Of a stretch of 6,591 nt of DNA, positions 1 to 4,846 are shown piece after piece. Position numbers and translations under genes: made by a program. Below the pieces are notes generated by a model. The model made no database searches. It worked only from the letters and a program-made list of their open reading frames with translations, and was not told the DNA's origin. The DNA comes from JANXQG01 sp037147235 (GTDB lineage Bacteria > Planctomycetota > Planctomycetia > Pirellulales > Thermoguttaceae): NCBI GenBank assembly GCA_037147235.1, contig JBAWVO010000341.1, forward strand, positions 1 to 6,591, given 5' to 3'. Positions within the stretch are counted from its first letter, which is position 1, and each line of letters starts with the position of its first letter.

Positions 1-24
1 CTTGCACGTCCGGTTTGGGGTTGG

Positions 25-47
25 GGCCGGGGGGCAGTTCCCCGGCC
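25..47. repeat. GC-rich 8-bp hairpin
   Basis: GGCCGGGG (25-32) and CCCCGGCC (40-47) are perfect reverse complements around a 7-nt loop. No T-run follows, so it is not a standard intrinsic terminator. It may be a dispersed palindrome or the 3' hairpin of a gene left of the window. Confidence 0.5.
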
Positions 48-153
48 TACACCACATCCTGATACTCTGAAGTATACCCCTGCTTGGCGGACAGCGGTCT
101 ACCGGGGCAATGACAACGTAGGGTGGAAATGAGATCCCGGTATCCCGAGGGAT

Positions 154-208
154 TATGTCCTCTAGCCCAGGGTTGCCGCGCAGCGGCTACCCTGGGCTAG
201 GGGACATA
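154..208. repeat. 55-nt long hairpin, dispersed-repeat type
   Basis: Arms 154-173 and 189-208 are complementary over 20 positions with one mismatch (T161 opposite G201, a G-U wobble in RNA). Inside, GCCGC (175-179) and GCGGC (183-187) add a second 5-bp stem around a GCA loop. The core reads TAGCCCAGGGT, a palindrome arm I associate with planctomycete intergenic repeats (recollection, not a search). No T-run follows. It could be a REP-like element or a 3' end structure for an upstream gene. Confidence 0.65.
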
Positions 209-225
209 ACGCCGTTGGCGTAGGG
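202..225. repeat. Small direct repeat with ACGCC-GTT-GGCGT hairpin, copy A
   Basis: This 24-nt stretch matches 5841-5864 at 22 of 24 positions in the same orientation. Its centre is a 5-bp hairpin with a GTT loop (209-221). Related hairpins occur at 5780-5790 and 5801-5819. It overlaps the right arm of the 154-208 hairpin. It looks like a dispersed intergenic motif of unknown function. Confidence 0.6.
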
Positions 226-255
226 AATGAAATGGACACGAGTTCCCAGAGTGGG

Positions 256-310
256 CCGAGTCACCGGACCGAGTCACCGGACGCATTGCAATAGGATAGG
301 ATAGGATAGG
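256..310. repeat. Two short tandem repeats: 13 bp x2 and ATAGG x4
   Basis: The 13-bp unit CCGAGTCACCGGA occurs twice without interruption at 256-281. After nine bases, the pentamer ATAGG is repeated four times at 291-310. Both are exact. They lie in non-coding sequence; slippage is the simplest origin and no function is visible. Confidence 0.85.
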
Positions 311-362
311 ACGAGTGAATTCCTTAAGTTGGTTCGTATGGGGGCTCGTTTCACTCTCCCCA

Positions 363-393
363 CCCTACTTCTGCACCTAAAACCGGAAGAGCC
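363..393 (-). repeat. 31-nt dispersed repeat, inverted copy 1
   Basis: The reverse complement of this segment matches 3598-3628 at 28 of 31 positions. The minus-strand copy begins GGCTCTTCCGGTT and ends AGTAGGG. It lies about 24 bp upstream of the riboswitch promoter, while its partner begins eight bases after the btuF stop. The two copies therefore face each other around riboswitch, pseudopilin, DUF4465 gene and btuF. Confidence 0.8.
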
Positions 394-416
394 GTTTTGA
401 TTTGCAAGACCGCCGC

Positions 417-445
417 TTGACAGTCCCTGTAGCGTGCGATAGAAT
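417..445 (+). promoter_or_regulatory. Sigma70-type promoter driving the B12 riboswitch operon
   Basis: A perfect TTGACA (-35) at 417-422 is followed by a 17-nt spacer and TAGAAT (-10, five of six matches to TATAAT) at 440-445. Transcription would begin near 452, about 17 nt before the first pairing strand of the riboswitch (469). Consensus quality, spacing and position all fit a promoter for the riboswitch-led operon. The start site is not measured. Confidence 0.8.
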
Positions 446-464
446 GCAGGAAGTTTGGATTGGG

Positions 465-689
465 CGTTGGTGGTCGGCCGCTCCAGTGGGAGGGCCGACG
501 TACAGGGAACCCGGTGCGATTCCGGGACGGCCCCGCCGCTGTAACCGAGTGTTTTATAGGATGTAAAAGACGGTTCTCCAGTCTCCTGGCCATTGTCGAA
601 ATCATCATGTTGGCTTCCTGCCGGCATGAAGACGAGAAGGCCGGACGGACCGAACTCGGAAGTCAGAAGACCTACCATCGCATAACAGG
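465..689 (+). promoter_or_regulatory. Cobalamin (adenosylcobalamin-type) riboswitch
   Basis: The RNA should bind a cobalamin cofactor and reduce expression of the genes downstream. Core elements are visible in order. GGTGGTC (469-475) pairs with GACCTACC (669-676, one bulged base) to close the structure. The conserved core runs from GGGAA at 504-508 to GCCGCTGTAA at 535-544, where the usual box is GCCACTG. P5 is CCCGG/CCGGG (510-514/522-526) with loop TGCGATT. CCGAGT (545-550) pairs with ACTCGG (654-659). The B12-box-like AAGTCAGAAGACC occupies 660-672. L5 TGCGAT (515-520) is the exact complement of ATCGCA (677-682), as expected for the L5-L13 kissing interaction. The stretch between 551 and 653 is a variable arm. 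The match to Rfam family RF00174 is by eye. The downstream btuFCD genes support the call. Confidence 0.95.
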
Positions 690-715
690 CGGTTTTTCGC
701 GAGGGACGAAAACCG
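690..715 (+). promoter_or_regulatory. Stem-loop after the riboswitch, possible expression platform
   Basis: CGGTTTTTCG (690-699) pairs with CGAAAACCG (707-715) as nine base pairs with one bulged T and a 7-nt loop. It begins just after the kissing-loop sequence 677-682. TATAAGTG follows rather than a T-run, so a classical intrinsic terminator is unlikely. It may be part of the riboswitch's regulatory switch or a simple leader hairpin. Confidence 0.5.
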
Positions 716-879
716 TATAAGTGACCGCTTCAGGATTTCCACTGCCTATACTTCGGCGAACGTCGCTTGCTGCGCTTCCATTGATGCGCAGTAGTTGAGG
801 AACCGTTTACTGCTTCTCAATGTTCGTCGGTTGCGGTGGTGTGTACTCTTGGCCGGTTTGTGTCAGGCATTTCATGCGA

Positions 880-903
880 ATCGGGCTGCGCGCCCGATGG
901 GAG
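880..903 (+). promoter_or_regulatory. Hairpin abutting the ribosome-binding site of the first gene
   Basis: ATCGGGC (880-886) and GCCCGAT (892-898) form a perfect 7-bp stem with a 5-nt loop. The purine stretch GGGAG at 899-903 follows at once and lies 11 nt before the chosen ATG at 915, a slightly long Shine-Dalgarno spacing. The rest of the leader (716-879) holds one weaker hairpin (770-791, CTGCGC/GCGCAG) and no gene. The hairpin could influence access to the ribosome site, but this is inference. Confidence 0.4.
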
Positions 904-914
904 CATGGCGCCCT

Positions 915-1766
915 ATGAATCACCTCAAAAACACCACGCTGGCCGTGAAGACGCCTGCTTGCCGCCGGGCTGCTTGCCGCGGCTTCACGCTCGTCGAGTT
1001 GCTCGTGGTCATCGCCATTCTTGGCATCTTGATTGGTCTGCTCTTGCCGGCCGTGCAGGCTGCGCGAGAGGCCGGGCGAAGAATGTCCTGCGGCAACAAC
1101 CTGCACCAGATCGGGCTGGCACTATTGACCTTTCACGACGATCACCAGGCATTTCCGCAAGGCGGCATTGAGGTGCGATTGTTGCGGTTACTCAACGGCA
1201 AGCTGCGCTATCCGAACGGGAGGCAACTGGCGTGGTCGGCCTATATCTTGCCTTACCTGGAGGAGAAGGGACTGGACCGGCAACTCGACTTTACCAAGGC
1301 ATTCGACAGCCCTGAGAACGCCCAAGCCGGCGCGCGGGTGATTCGTGCTTACCTCTGTCCCAGCGATGGATATTCGTCGAACTTGGTCGGCGGACTGGGC
1401 CGCACGGACTACGGCGGCATCTATGGCCAGCGGATCACCTGCGCCAACAATCCGCCCAACGGTTGCATGCTCTACGACCGGCCCATTCGCATCCTCGATA
1501 TTCCCGACGGCACGTCGCACACGATGATCGTCGCCGAGGACACTCACACGGACATGCAATGGATTAACGCCCTAAACATTTTCGACGTCTCTTGTGCCAT
1601 CAACAGTGCGCCACCCATCGAGAACGACATCGTCAGCAAGCACCCGGGCGGGGCAAACACGCTGTTTGCCGACGGCTCGGTGCATTATTTGAGCGAACGC
1701 CTGGACGTGAAAGTCCTCGCAGCCCTGGTAACCCGCAACGGCGGCGAAACCGTGGGTGATTATTGA
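915..1766 (+). CDS. DUF1559 prepilin-like protein with H-X9-DG C-terminal motif
   Basis: This is a 283-residue planctomycete pseudopilin of the DUF1559 (SBP_bac_10) family. A basic leader ends at Gly23. Then comes the type IV prepilin signature FTLVELLVVIAILG from residue 24, with Glu28 at the +5 position, so a prepilin peptidase should cut between Gly23 and Phe24. The hydrophobic helix (24-44) runs into the family motif AAREAGRRMSCGNNLHQIG (49-67). YLCPSD (146-151) and IPDGTSHTMIVAED (196-209) are further family hallmarks. His243 is followed nine residues later by DG (253-254), the H-X9-DG motif. The family is expected at the inner membrane or in pilus-like assemblies; its function is unknown. 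The frame is open back to a TTG at 795, but that has no ribosome site and would place about 40 extra residues before the leader, so I chose ATG 915; ATG 897 is the alternative. As the first gene behind the B12 riboswitch it should be cobalamin-repressed. Confidence 0.92.
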   Translation: MNHLKNTTLAVKTPACRRAACRGFTLVELLVVIAILGILIGLLLPAVQAAREAGRRMSCGNNLHQIGLALLTFHDDHQAFPQGGIEVRLLRLLNGKLRYPNGRQLAWSAYILPYLEEKGLDRQLDFTKAFDSPENAQAGARVIRAYLCPSDGYSSNLVGGLGRTDYGGIYGQRITCANNPPNGCMLYDRPIRILDIPDGTSHTMIVAEDTHTDMQWINALNIFDVSCAINSAPPIENDIVSKHPGGANTLFADGSVHYLSERLDVKVLAALVTRNGGETVGDY

Positions 1767-1819
1767 TCTTCCCCTTACCACGCAAATTCAATTTCCTTTT
1801 TACCGAAAGAACTTCTGCC

Positions 1820-2629
1820 ATGCCTCGTTTAAGCCTTTCCCCTTGGACCAAACTCTTTACCGCCTTGGTGGTCGCGTCAAGCCTAACGCGGACCGCAGCA
1901 GCTCAGACCGCTACATTCGACGATCTTTCCCTGTCGCAGGATAGTTACTGGAACGGTTCGGATTACTCAGGTAAGTTTTCCAGTAGTGGAATGTCGTTCC
2001 CAAATCGCTATGCTCCCTATACCGACGCTAATGGCAAAGTTACGCCCTACTGGGAAGGCTGGGCCTATTCCAACATGAAAGACACCACCACGCGCGGCTA
2101 TGAGAATCAGTACAGCGCAGTAACGGGTGGCGGAGTCAATGGCTCGGCCAATTACGGCATCGGCTATCTTGGCTTCAACATTCCGCTGACCATCTCGCTA
2201 CCCGAAGCAACGACGGTCCACGGTGCTTATCTGACCAACACGACTTATGCGTACTTCTCCATGTTGTATGGCAACGGATTTGCCACGGCGTTCACCGATA
2301 CCAGTTCGTTTACCGTTACGATTAGCGGATTGGACGCCAACGGCCAGTCCACCGGAATCCCGGTGGTTTTCCCCCTGGCACAAGGGCGAGACATCGTCAA
2401 ACAGTGGACTTGGGTCGATCTTTCCAGGCTTGGGACGGATGTCAAAACAATGGATTTCGCTTTTGCCTCGACCGATACGGGGTCATTCGGCATCAATACT
2501 CCGACGTATGTGGCGATGGACTCGCTTAGCGTTGCTGTCGTGCCGGAACCGGGGACGCTAGGGCTGTTGGCGGCAGGCGCAGTCTGTTTTGTTGCCGCAC
2601 GCTCCTTGCGGCGTAAACGTGTAGAATAG
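1820..2629 (+). CDS. DUF4465 PEP-CTERM surface protein, candidate cobamide-binding accessory
   Basis: This 269-residue protein is exported and surface-anchored. A signal peptide covers residues 1-28, with cleavage likely after TRTAAA. The body (about 31-240) matches what I know of DUF4465: SYWNGSD (42-48), GWAYSNMKDTT (80-90), GYENQYSAVTGGG (93-105), YLTNTTYAYFSM (137-148), WTWVDLSRLG (196-205) and STDTGSFGINTPTY (217-230). It is rich in Tyr, Asn, Gly and Thr, typical of a beta-rich extracellular fold. The tail VPEPGTLGLL (241-250), a hydrophobic stretch and RSLRRKR form a PEP-CTERM signal, which exosortase systems process. From memory, DUF4465 proteins recur in Bacteroidetes cobamide-transport loci; the riboswitch and btuFCD here fit that. 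Cobamide binding is inferred, not shown. Start: ATG 1820 begins the signal peptide, with a weak GAAAGAA upstream; the longer TTG 1763 frame overlaps the previous stop. It begins 53 nt after the pseudopilin gene. Confidence 0.9.
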   Translation: MPRLSLSPWTKLFTALVVASSLTRTAAAQTATFDDLSLSQDSYWNGSDYSGKFSSSGMSFPNRYAPYTDANGKVTPYWEGWAYSNMKDTTTRGYENQYSAVTGGGVNGSANYGIGYLGFNIPLTISLPEATTVHGAYLTNTTYAYFSMLYGNGFATAFTDTSSFTVTISGLDANGQSTGIPVVFPLAQGRDIVKQWTWVDLSRLGTDVKTMDFAFASTDTGSFGINTPTYVAMDSLSVAVVPEPGTLGLLAAGAVCFVAARSLRRKRVE

Positions 2630-2634
2630 GCCAT

Positions 2635-2697
2635 TTGGGCTTTGCCGGTACTACGGGCAAGTCAACAGGCCCAAGAAAAGCGGCGGCAAGCCGCCGC
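2635..2697. repeat. Two adjacent hairpins before btuF
   Basis: The first hairpin is TTGGGC (2635-2640) with GCCCAA (2669-2674), with an inner stem TTGCC/GGCAA (2642-2646/2656-2660). The second is the perfect GCGGCGGC-AA-GCCGCCGC palindrome at 2680-2697. The second is of a type I associate with planctomycete dispersed repeats. It ends eight bases before the btuF ATG, where a Shine-Dalgarno site would normally lie, and I see none there. Confidence 0.75.
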
Positions 2698-2705
2698 ACT
2701 CCAAA

Positions 2706-3590
2706 ATGACAAAACTCCGCATCCTGCTCGTCATCATCGCTGCAAGCACAGCCGCCGCGTTCGGCCTGTCATGCACCAAGCATGAATCGCAGCAGCAGGC
2801 ACCGGGCAAGTTGCGGATTGTCTCGCTGGCTCCCAACGTCACGGAGATCCTCTTCGCGCTGGGCCTGGGCGACCAGATTGTCGGTGTGACCGACCGTTGT
2901 AACTATCCGCCCGCGGCCACGGAGATCAAACGCATCAGCGGTTTCGGCACGCCGAATGTTGAAAAACTATTGGTGCTTGGCCCAGACAGGGTCATCGCCT
3001 GTGGGCTGGAGAAACCGGAGTTCACCCAAGTCTTGCGGCAGGCGGGAATCCTCGTGGTGAATGTGCAACCAATCGGCTTCATGGCAAGCTTTCCAGAACT
3101 GTTCGACGCCGTTGGCCAAATCGGCGAGGCTACCGGCCACTCAGCGGAGGCAAAAAAGCTCGTCGCCAACATGCAAGCCGAACTGGATGCCGTGGCCGCA
3201 CGGGTTGACCGGATCGAAGATACTCAGCGTCCCCGGGTTTTCGTCGAGATTGAGGAAAGTCCGCTGATGACAGCCGGGGCCGGCTCGTTCATCGACGATC
3301 TCATCCGCAGGGCCGGAGGTCGGAATGTTGCCCATGAAATCTCCACGGCCTATCCGCGTATCGATCCGGAGAAAGTGATCGCCTGGAATCCGGAAGTGAT
3401 TCTCGTGGCCCACAGCAACGGTCCCGGGCAGGCAGCCGAGCGGCTGGCGCGGCACATCGGCTGGTCGGACGTAGCGGCCGTGCGAGAGCGGCGGGTCATC
3501 GACGACATTGATCCCGACTTATTGTTTCGCCCCGGCCCGCGGCTAGTTGAAGGAGTCAAGGCCCTGGCCGCGCGATTGTATTCCAAATAA
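2706..3590 (+). CDS. btuF: BtuF, cobalamin-binding lipoprotein of the B12 ABC importer
   Basis: This 294-residue protein should bind cobalamin outside the inner membrane and deliver it to BtuCD. The N-terminus (MTKLRILLVIIAAS...) is a signal peptide, and Cys23 in FGLSC may be a lipidation site, although Gly at -3 is a poor lipobox residue. The periplasmic-binding fold runs from about 36 to 292. RIVSLAPNVTEILFALGLGD (37-56) is the typical BtuF/FepB N-lobe start, followed by the conserved YPP (67-69). By position, Glu86 (NVEKL) and Glu222 (DPEKV) are the best candidates for the two acidic residues that dock on the permease. Length is normal for the family. Related proteins bind iron-siderophores or haem, but the riboswitch upstream makes cobalamin the strong choice. 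Start ATG 2706 opens the signal peptide but has no visible Shine-Dalgarno; translation may depend on coupling or on an unstructured AAA leader. Confidence 0.93.
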   Translation: MTKLRILLVIIAASTAAAFGLSCTKHESQQQAPGKLRIVSLAPNVTEILFALGLGDQIVGVTDRCNYPPAATEIKRISGFGTPNVEKLLVLGPDRVIACGLEKPEFTQVLRQAGILVVNVQPIGFMASFPELFDAVGQIGEATGHSAEAKKLVANMQAELDAVAARVDRIEDTQRPRVFVEIEESPLMTAGAGSFIDDLIRRAGGRNVAHEISTAYPRIDPEKVIAWNPEVILVAHSNGPGQAAERLARHIGWSDVAAVRERRVIDDIDPDLLFRPGPRLVEGVKALAARLYSK

Positions 3591-3597
3591 GAAAAAA

Positions 3598-3628
3598 GGC
3601 TCTTCCGGTTCTAGGTGCGGTAGTAGGG
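3598..3628 (+). repeat. 31-nt dispersed repeat, copy 2
   Basis: This is the partner of the inverted copy at 363-393, with 28 of 31 positions identical after reverse complementation. It starts eight bases after the btuF stop, following a GAAAAAA stretch. Its last six bases overlap the 3623-3644 palindrome, suggesting the two form one composite element. Confidence 0.8.
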
Positions 3629-3644
3629 CGGGCTTTAGCCCGCC
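3623..3644. repeat. 22-nt palindromic repeat, copy 1
   Basis: GGCGGGCT (3627-3634) and AGCCCGCC (3637-3644) form a perfect 8-bp stem around TT, preceded by GTAG. The same 22 bases recur exactly at 3791-3812. I associate this GCGGGCTTTAGCCCGC type with planctomycete dispersed repeats, from memory. Confidence 0.85.
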
Positions 3645-3657
3645 TTTGCAGGCTTTT

Positions 3658-3719
3658 GTAGGATGGACTTCCAAGTCCGTCCTTGGTTTTTCGTGGACGG
3701 ACTTGGAAGTCCATCCTAC
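3658..3719. repeat. Perfect 25-bp inverted repeat with 12-nt spacer
   Basis: Arms 3658-3682 and 3695-3719 are exact reverse complements over 25 bases, with TTGGTTTTTCGT between them. Each arm contains its own small near-palindrome (GGACTTCCAAGTCC at 3664-3677). In RNA this is a very stable hairpin inside the btu transcript; in DNA it could extrude as a cruciform or be a miniature mobile element. No flanking target duplication is evident. Confidence 0.9.
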
Positions 3720-3790
3720 GGGGGCGCGTCGTGCCCTGTTAAAAGAGATTGAACAACAGTTTGGCCCTGGTTCAGTGCGAATTGATTTTT

Positions 3791-3854
3791 GTAGGGCGGG
3801 CTTTAGCCCGCCCCTCCAAAAAAACCTGTAAAGGCGGGCTAAAGCCCACCCTAC
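3791..3854. repeat. Inverted pair of 22-nt palindromic repeats before btuC
   Basis: The copy at 3791-3812 is identical to 3623-3644. The copy at 3833-3854 is its reverse complement with one mismatch (an A in place of G in the CCCACCC part). Together they can form a long hairpin with a 20-nt loop, or two short ones. The structure ends seven bases before the btuC ATG, and no Shine-Dalgarno lies between. Confidence 0.85.
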
Positions 3855-3861
3855 TAAAAAA

Positions 3862-4845
3862 ATGTCCTTCCTCCGCCACAAATCGAGTCCGGTTGTCTTC
3901 GGCCTTCTTGCGCTGCTGCTGGCGGGGGCGTGCGTCGTGTCGCTCCTGACGGGACCGGCGCAGCTTGCCTGGAGCGAGATGTGGAACAAAGGCATTTTTG
4001 GGCTTCGCGCCGCGCGGACCTTGATGGCATCCGTCGCCGGGGCCGGGCTCTCCGTGGCCGGCGTCGTTTTCCAGTCACTCTTGCGCAACCCGCTGGCTGA
4101 ACCCTACGTACTTGGCGTGACGGCCGGGGCAGGGTTAGGTGCTGCTTTGGCGATCGTTATCGGCATCACCGCGTTTGGACTCTGGACCGTGCCCGGCATG
4201 GCCTTTGTGGGTGCCTTGGGCACGATTCTTTTGGTGCAGGCCCTGGCCCGCTCGCCGTCCGGTGCCGTGCCGGTCGAAACGATGCTGTTGGCCGGCGTGA
4301 CGGTCAGCGCGGTGCTCAATAGCCTGTTGATGTTTGTCGTCTCGGTGACTCCTCCCGAAAAAGTGCGTGGCGTGGTGTGGTGGCTCTTGGGCAATCTGCA
4401 AGTCAACGATTGGCGACTGCTGGAAATCGTCGCTATCGTTGTGGCTGCGGGGTTGGCGGTCGCTATCCTTTGGGCACGGGACTTGAACCTCATGGCCCTG
4501 GGCGATGAACCGGCCGCCCACTTGGGACTGAACGTCACTCGCAGCCGCAATACGTTCTTCGTTGTGGCCTCACTCGTCACCGGGGCCACGGTCGCGGCCT
4601 GCGGAATCATCGGCTTCGTGGGGTTGATCGTGCCACATGCCATGCGATTGATCGTCGGGCCGGACCATCGCCGCCTGGTGCCGGCGGCCGCGCTGGCCGG
4701 TGCTGCGTTTCTGGTGCTGGCCGACTGCCTCGCCCGGACCCTGCTCTCGCAAGGTGAAATCCCCATCGGCGTGGTCACGGCCTTGGCGGGCGGGCCGTTG
4801 TTCCTTATGCTCTTGCGCAGACACAAGGCGGTCACCGGGAGTTGA
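3862..4845 (+). CDS. btuC: BtuC, cobalamin ABC transporter permease (FecCD family)
   Basis: This 327-residue polytopic inner-membrane protein should form, as a dimer, the channel through which cobalamin passes from BtuF. FecCD-family motifs appear in order: a first membrane segment at about 10-30, LRAARTLMASVAGAGLSVAG (48-67), QSLLRNPLAEPYVLGVTAGA (71-90), ALGDEPAAHLGLNV (212-225), GIIGFVGLIVPHAMRLIVG (248-266) and GEIPIGVVTALAGGPLFLML (298-317) near the C-terminus. Length is normal. Iron-siderophore permeases share these motifs; the riboswitch and gene order argue for B12. ATG 3862 is the only reasonable start, since an in-frame stop lies at 3829-3831 with no other start codon between. It has an A-rich leader rather than a Shine-Dalgarno. 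The repeat-filled 271-bp gap before it is unusual for a btuFCD operon. Its stop sits one base before the btuD ATG. Confidence 0.95.
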   Translation: MSFLRHKSSPVVFGLLALLLAGACVVSLLTGPAQLAWSEMWNKGIFGLRAARTLMASVAGAGLSVAGVVFQSLLRNPLAEPYVLGVTAGAGLGAALAIVIGITAFGLWTVPGMAFVGALGTILLVQALARSPSGAVPVETMLLAGVTVSAVLNSLLMFVVSVTPPEKVRGVVWWLLGNLQVNDWRLLEIVAIVVAAGLAVAILWARDLNLMALGDEPAAHLGLNVTRSRNTFFVVASLVTGATVAACGIIGFVGLIVPHAMRLIVGPDHRRLVPAAALAGAAFLVLADCLARTLLSQGEIPIGVVTALAGGPLFLMLLRRHKAVTGS

Positions 4846-4846
4846 T

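Larger units (their letters stand above)
1..416. other. Gene-free upstream region with hairpins and repeats
   Basis: I see no credible coding sequence in this stretch. Short open frames on the minus strand run through the repeats and into the riboswitch, have no recognisable domain and look spurious. The region holds a GC-rich hairpin (25-47), a 55-nt hairpin (154-208), a small dispersed motif (202-225), tandem repeats (256-310) and an inverted copy of a repeat found again after btuF (363-393). Any upstream gene ends outside the window. Confidence 0.7.
3591..3861. other. btuF-btuC gap built almost entirely of repeats
   Basis: This 271-bp gap splits a transporter whose genes are usually tightly packed. 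It contains a 31-nt dispersed repeat (3598-3628), a 22-nt palindrome (3623-3644) repeated exactly at 3791-3812 and nearly exactly inverted at 3833-3854, and a perfect 25-bp inverted repeat (3658-3719). Only about 3720-3790 is non-repetitive. Open frames here are translations of the palindromes and I do not regard them as genes. Confidence 0.8.

Noticed and set aside
154..310. CRISPR array
   Set aside because: The repeats are directly abutting or palindromic, without regular spacers.
274..678. Minus-strand open frames over the riboswitch (also 351-608) and a plus-strand frame at 460-720
   Set aside because: They run through a structured RNA, show no domain or ribosome site, and are explained by GC-rich sequence.
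795..914. N-terminal extension of the pseudopilin from TTG 795
   Set aside because: There is no Shine-Dalgarno, and the added residues precede an already complete prepilin leader starting at ATG 915.
3730..3789. Short peptide ALLKEIEQQFGPGSVRI in the non-repetitive part of the gap, faintly like the start of RecA
   Set aside because: The match is too short, has no start codon of its own and no downstream RecA sequence; chance is the simplest explanation.
3547..3831. Plus-strand frame across the btuF-btuC gap, and the opposite frame 3543-4088
   Set aside because: Both are mostly translations of the palindromes, which give the same peptide phrases on either strand.
4104..4835. Long minus-strand frame (243 codons) antisense to btuC
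   Set aside because: Its composition is Thr/Ala/Arg-rich without domains, as expected from the antisense of a GC-rich membrane-protein gene.
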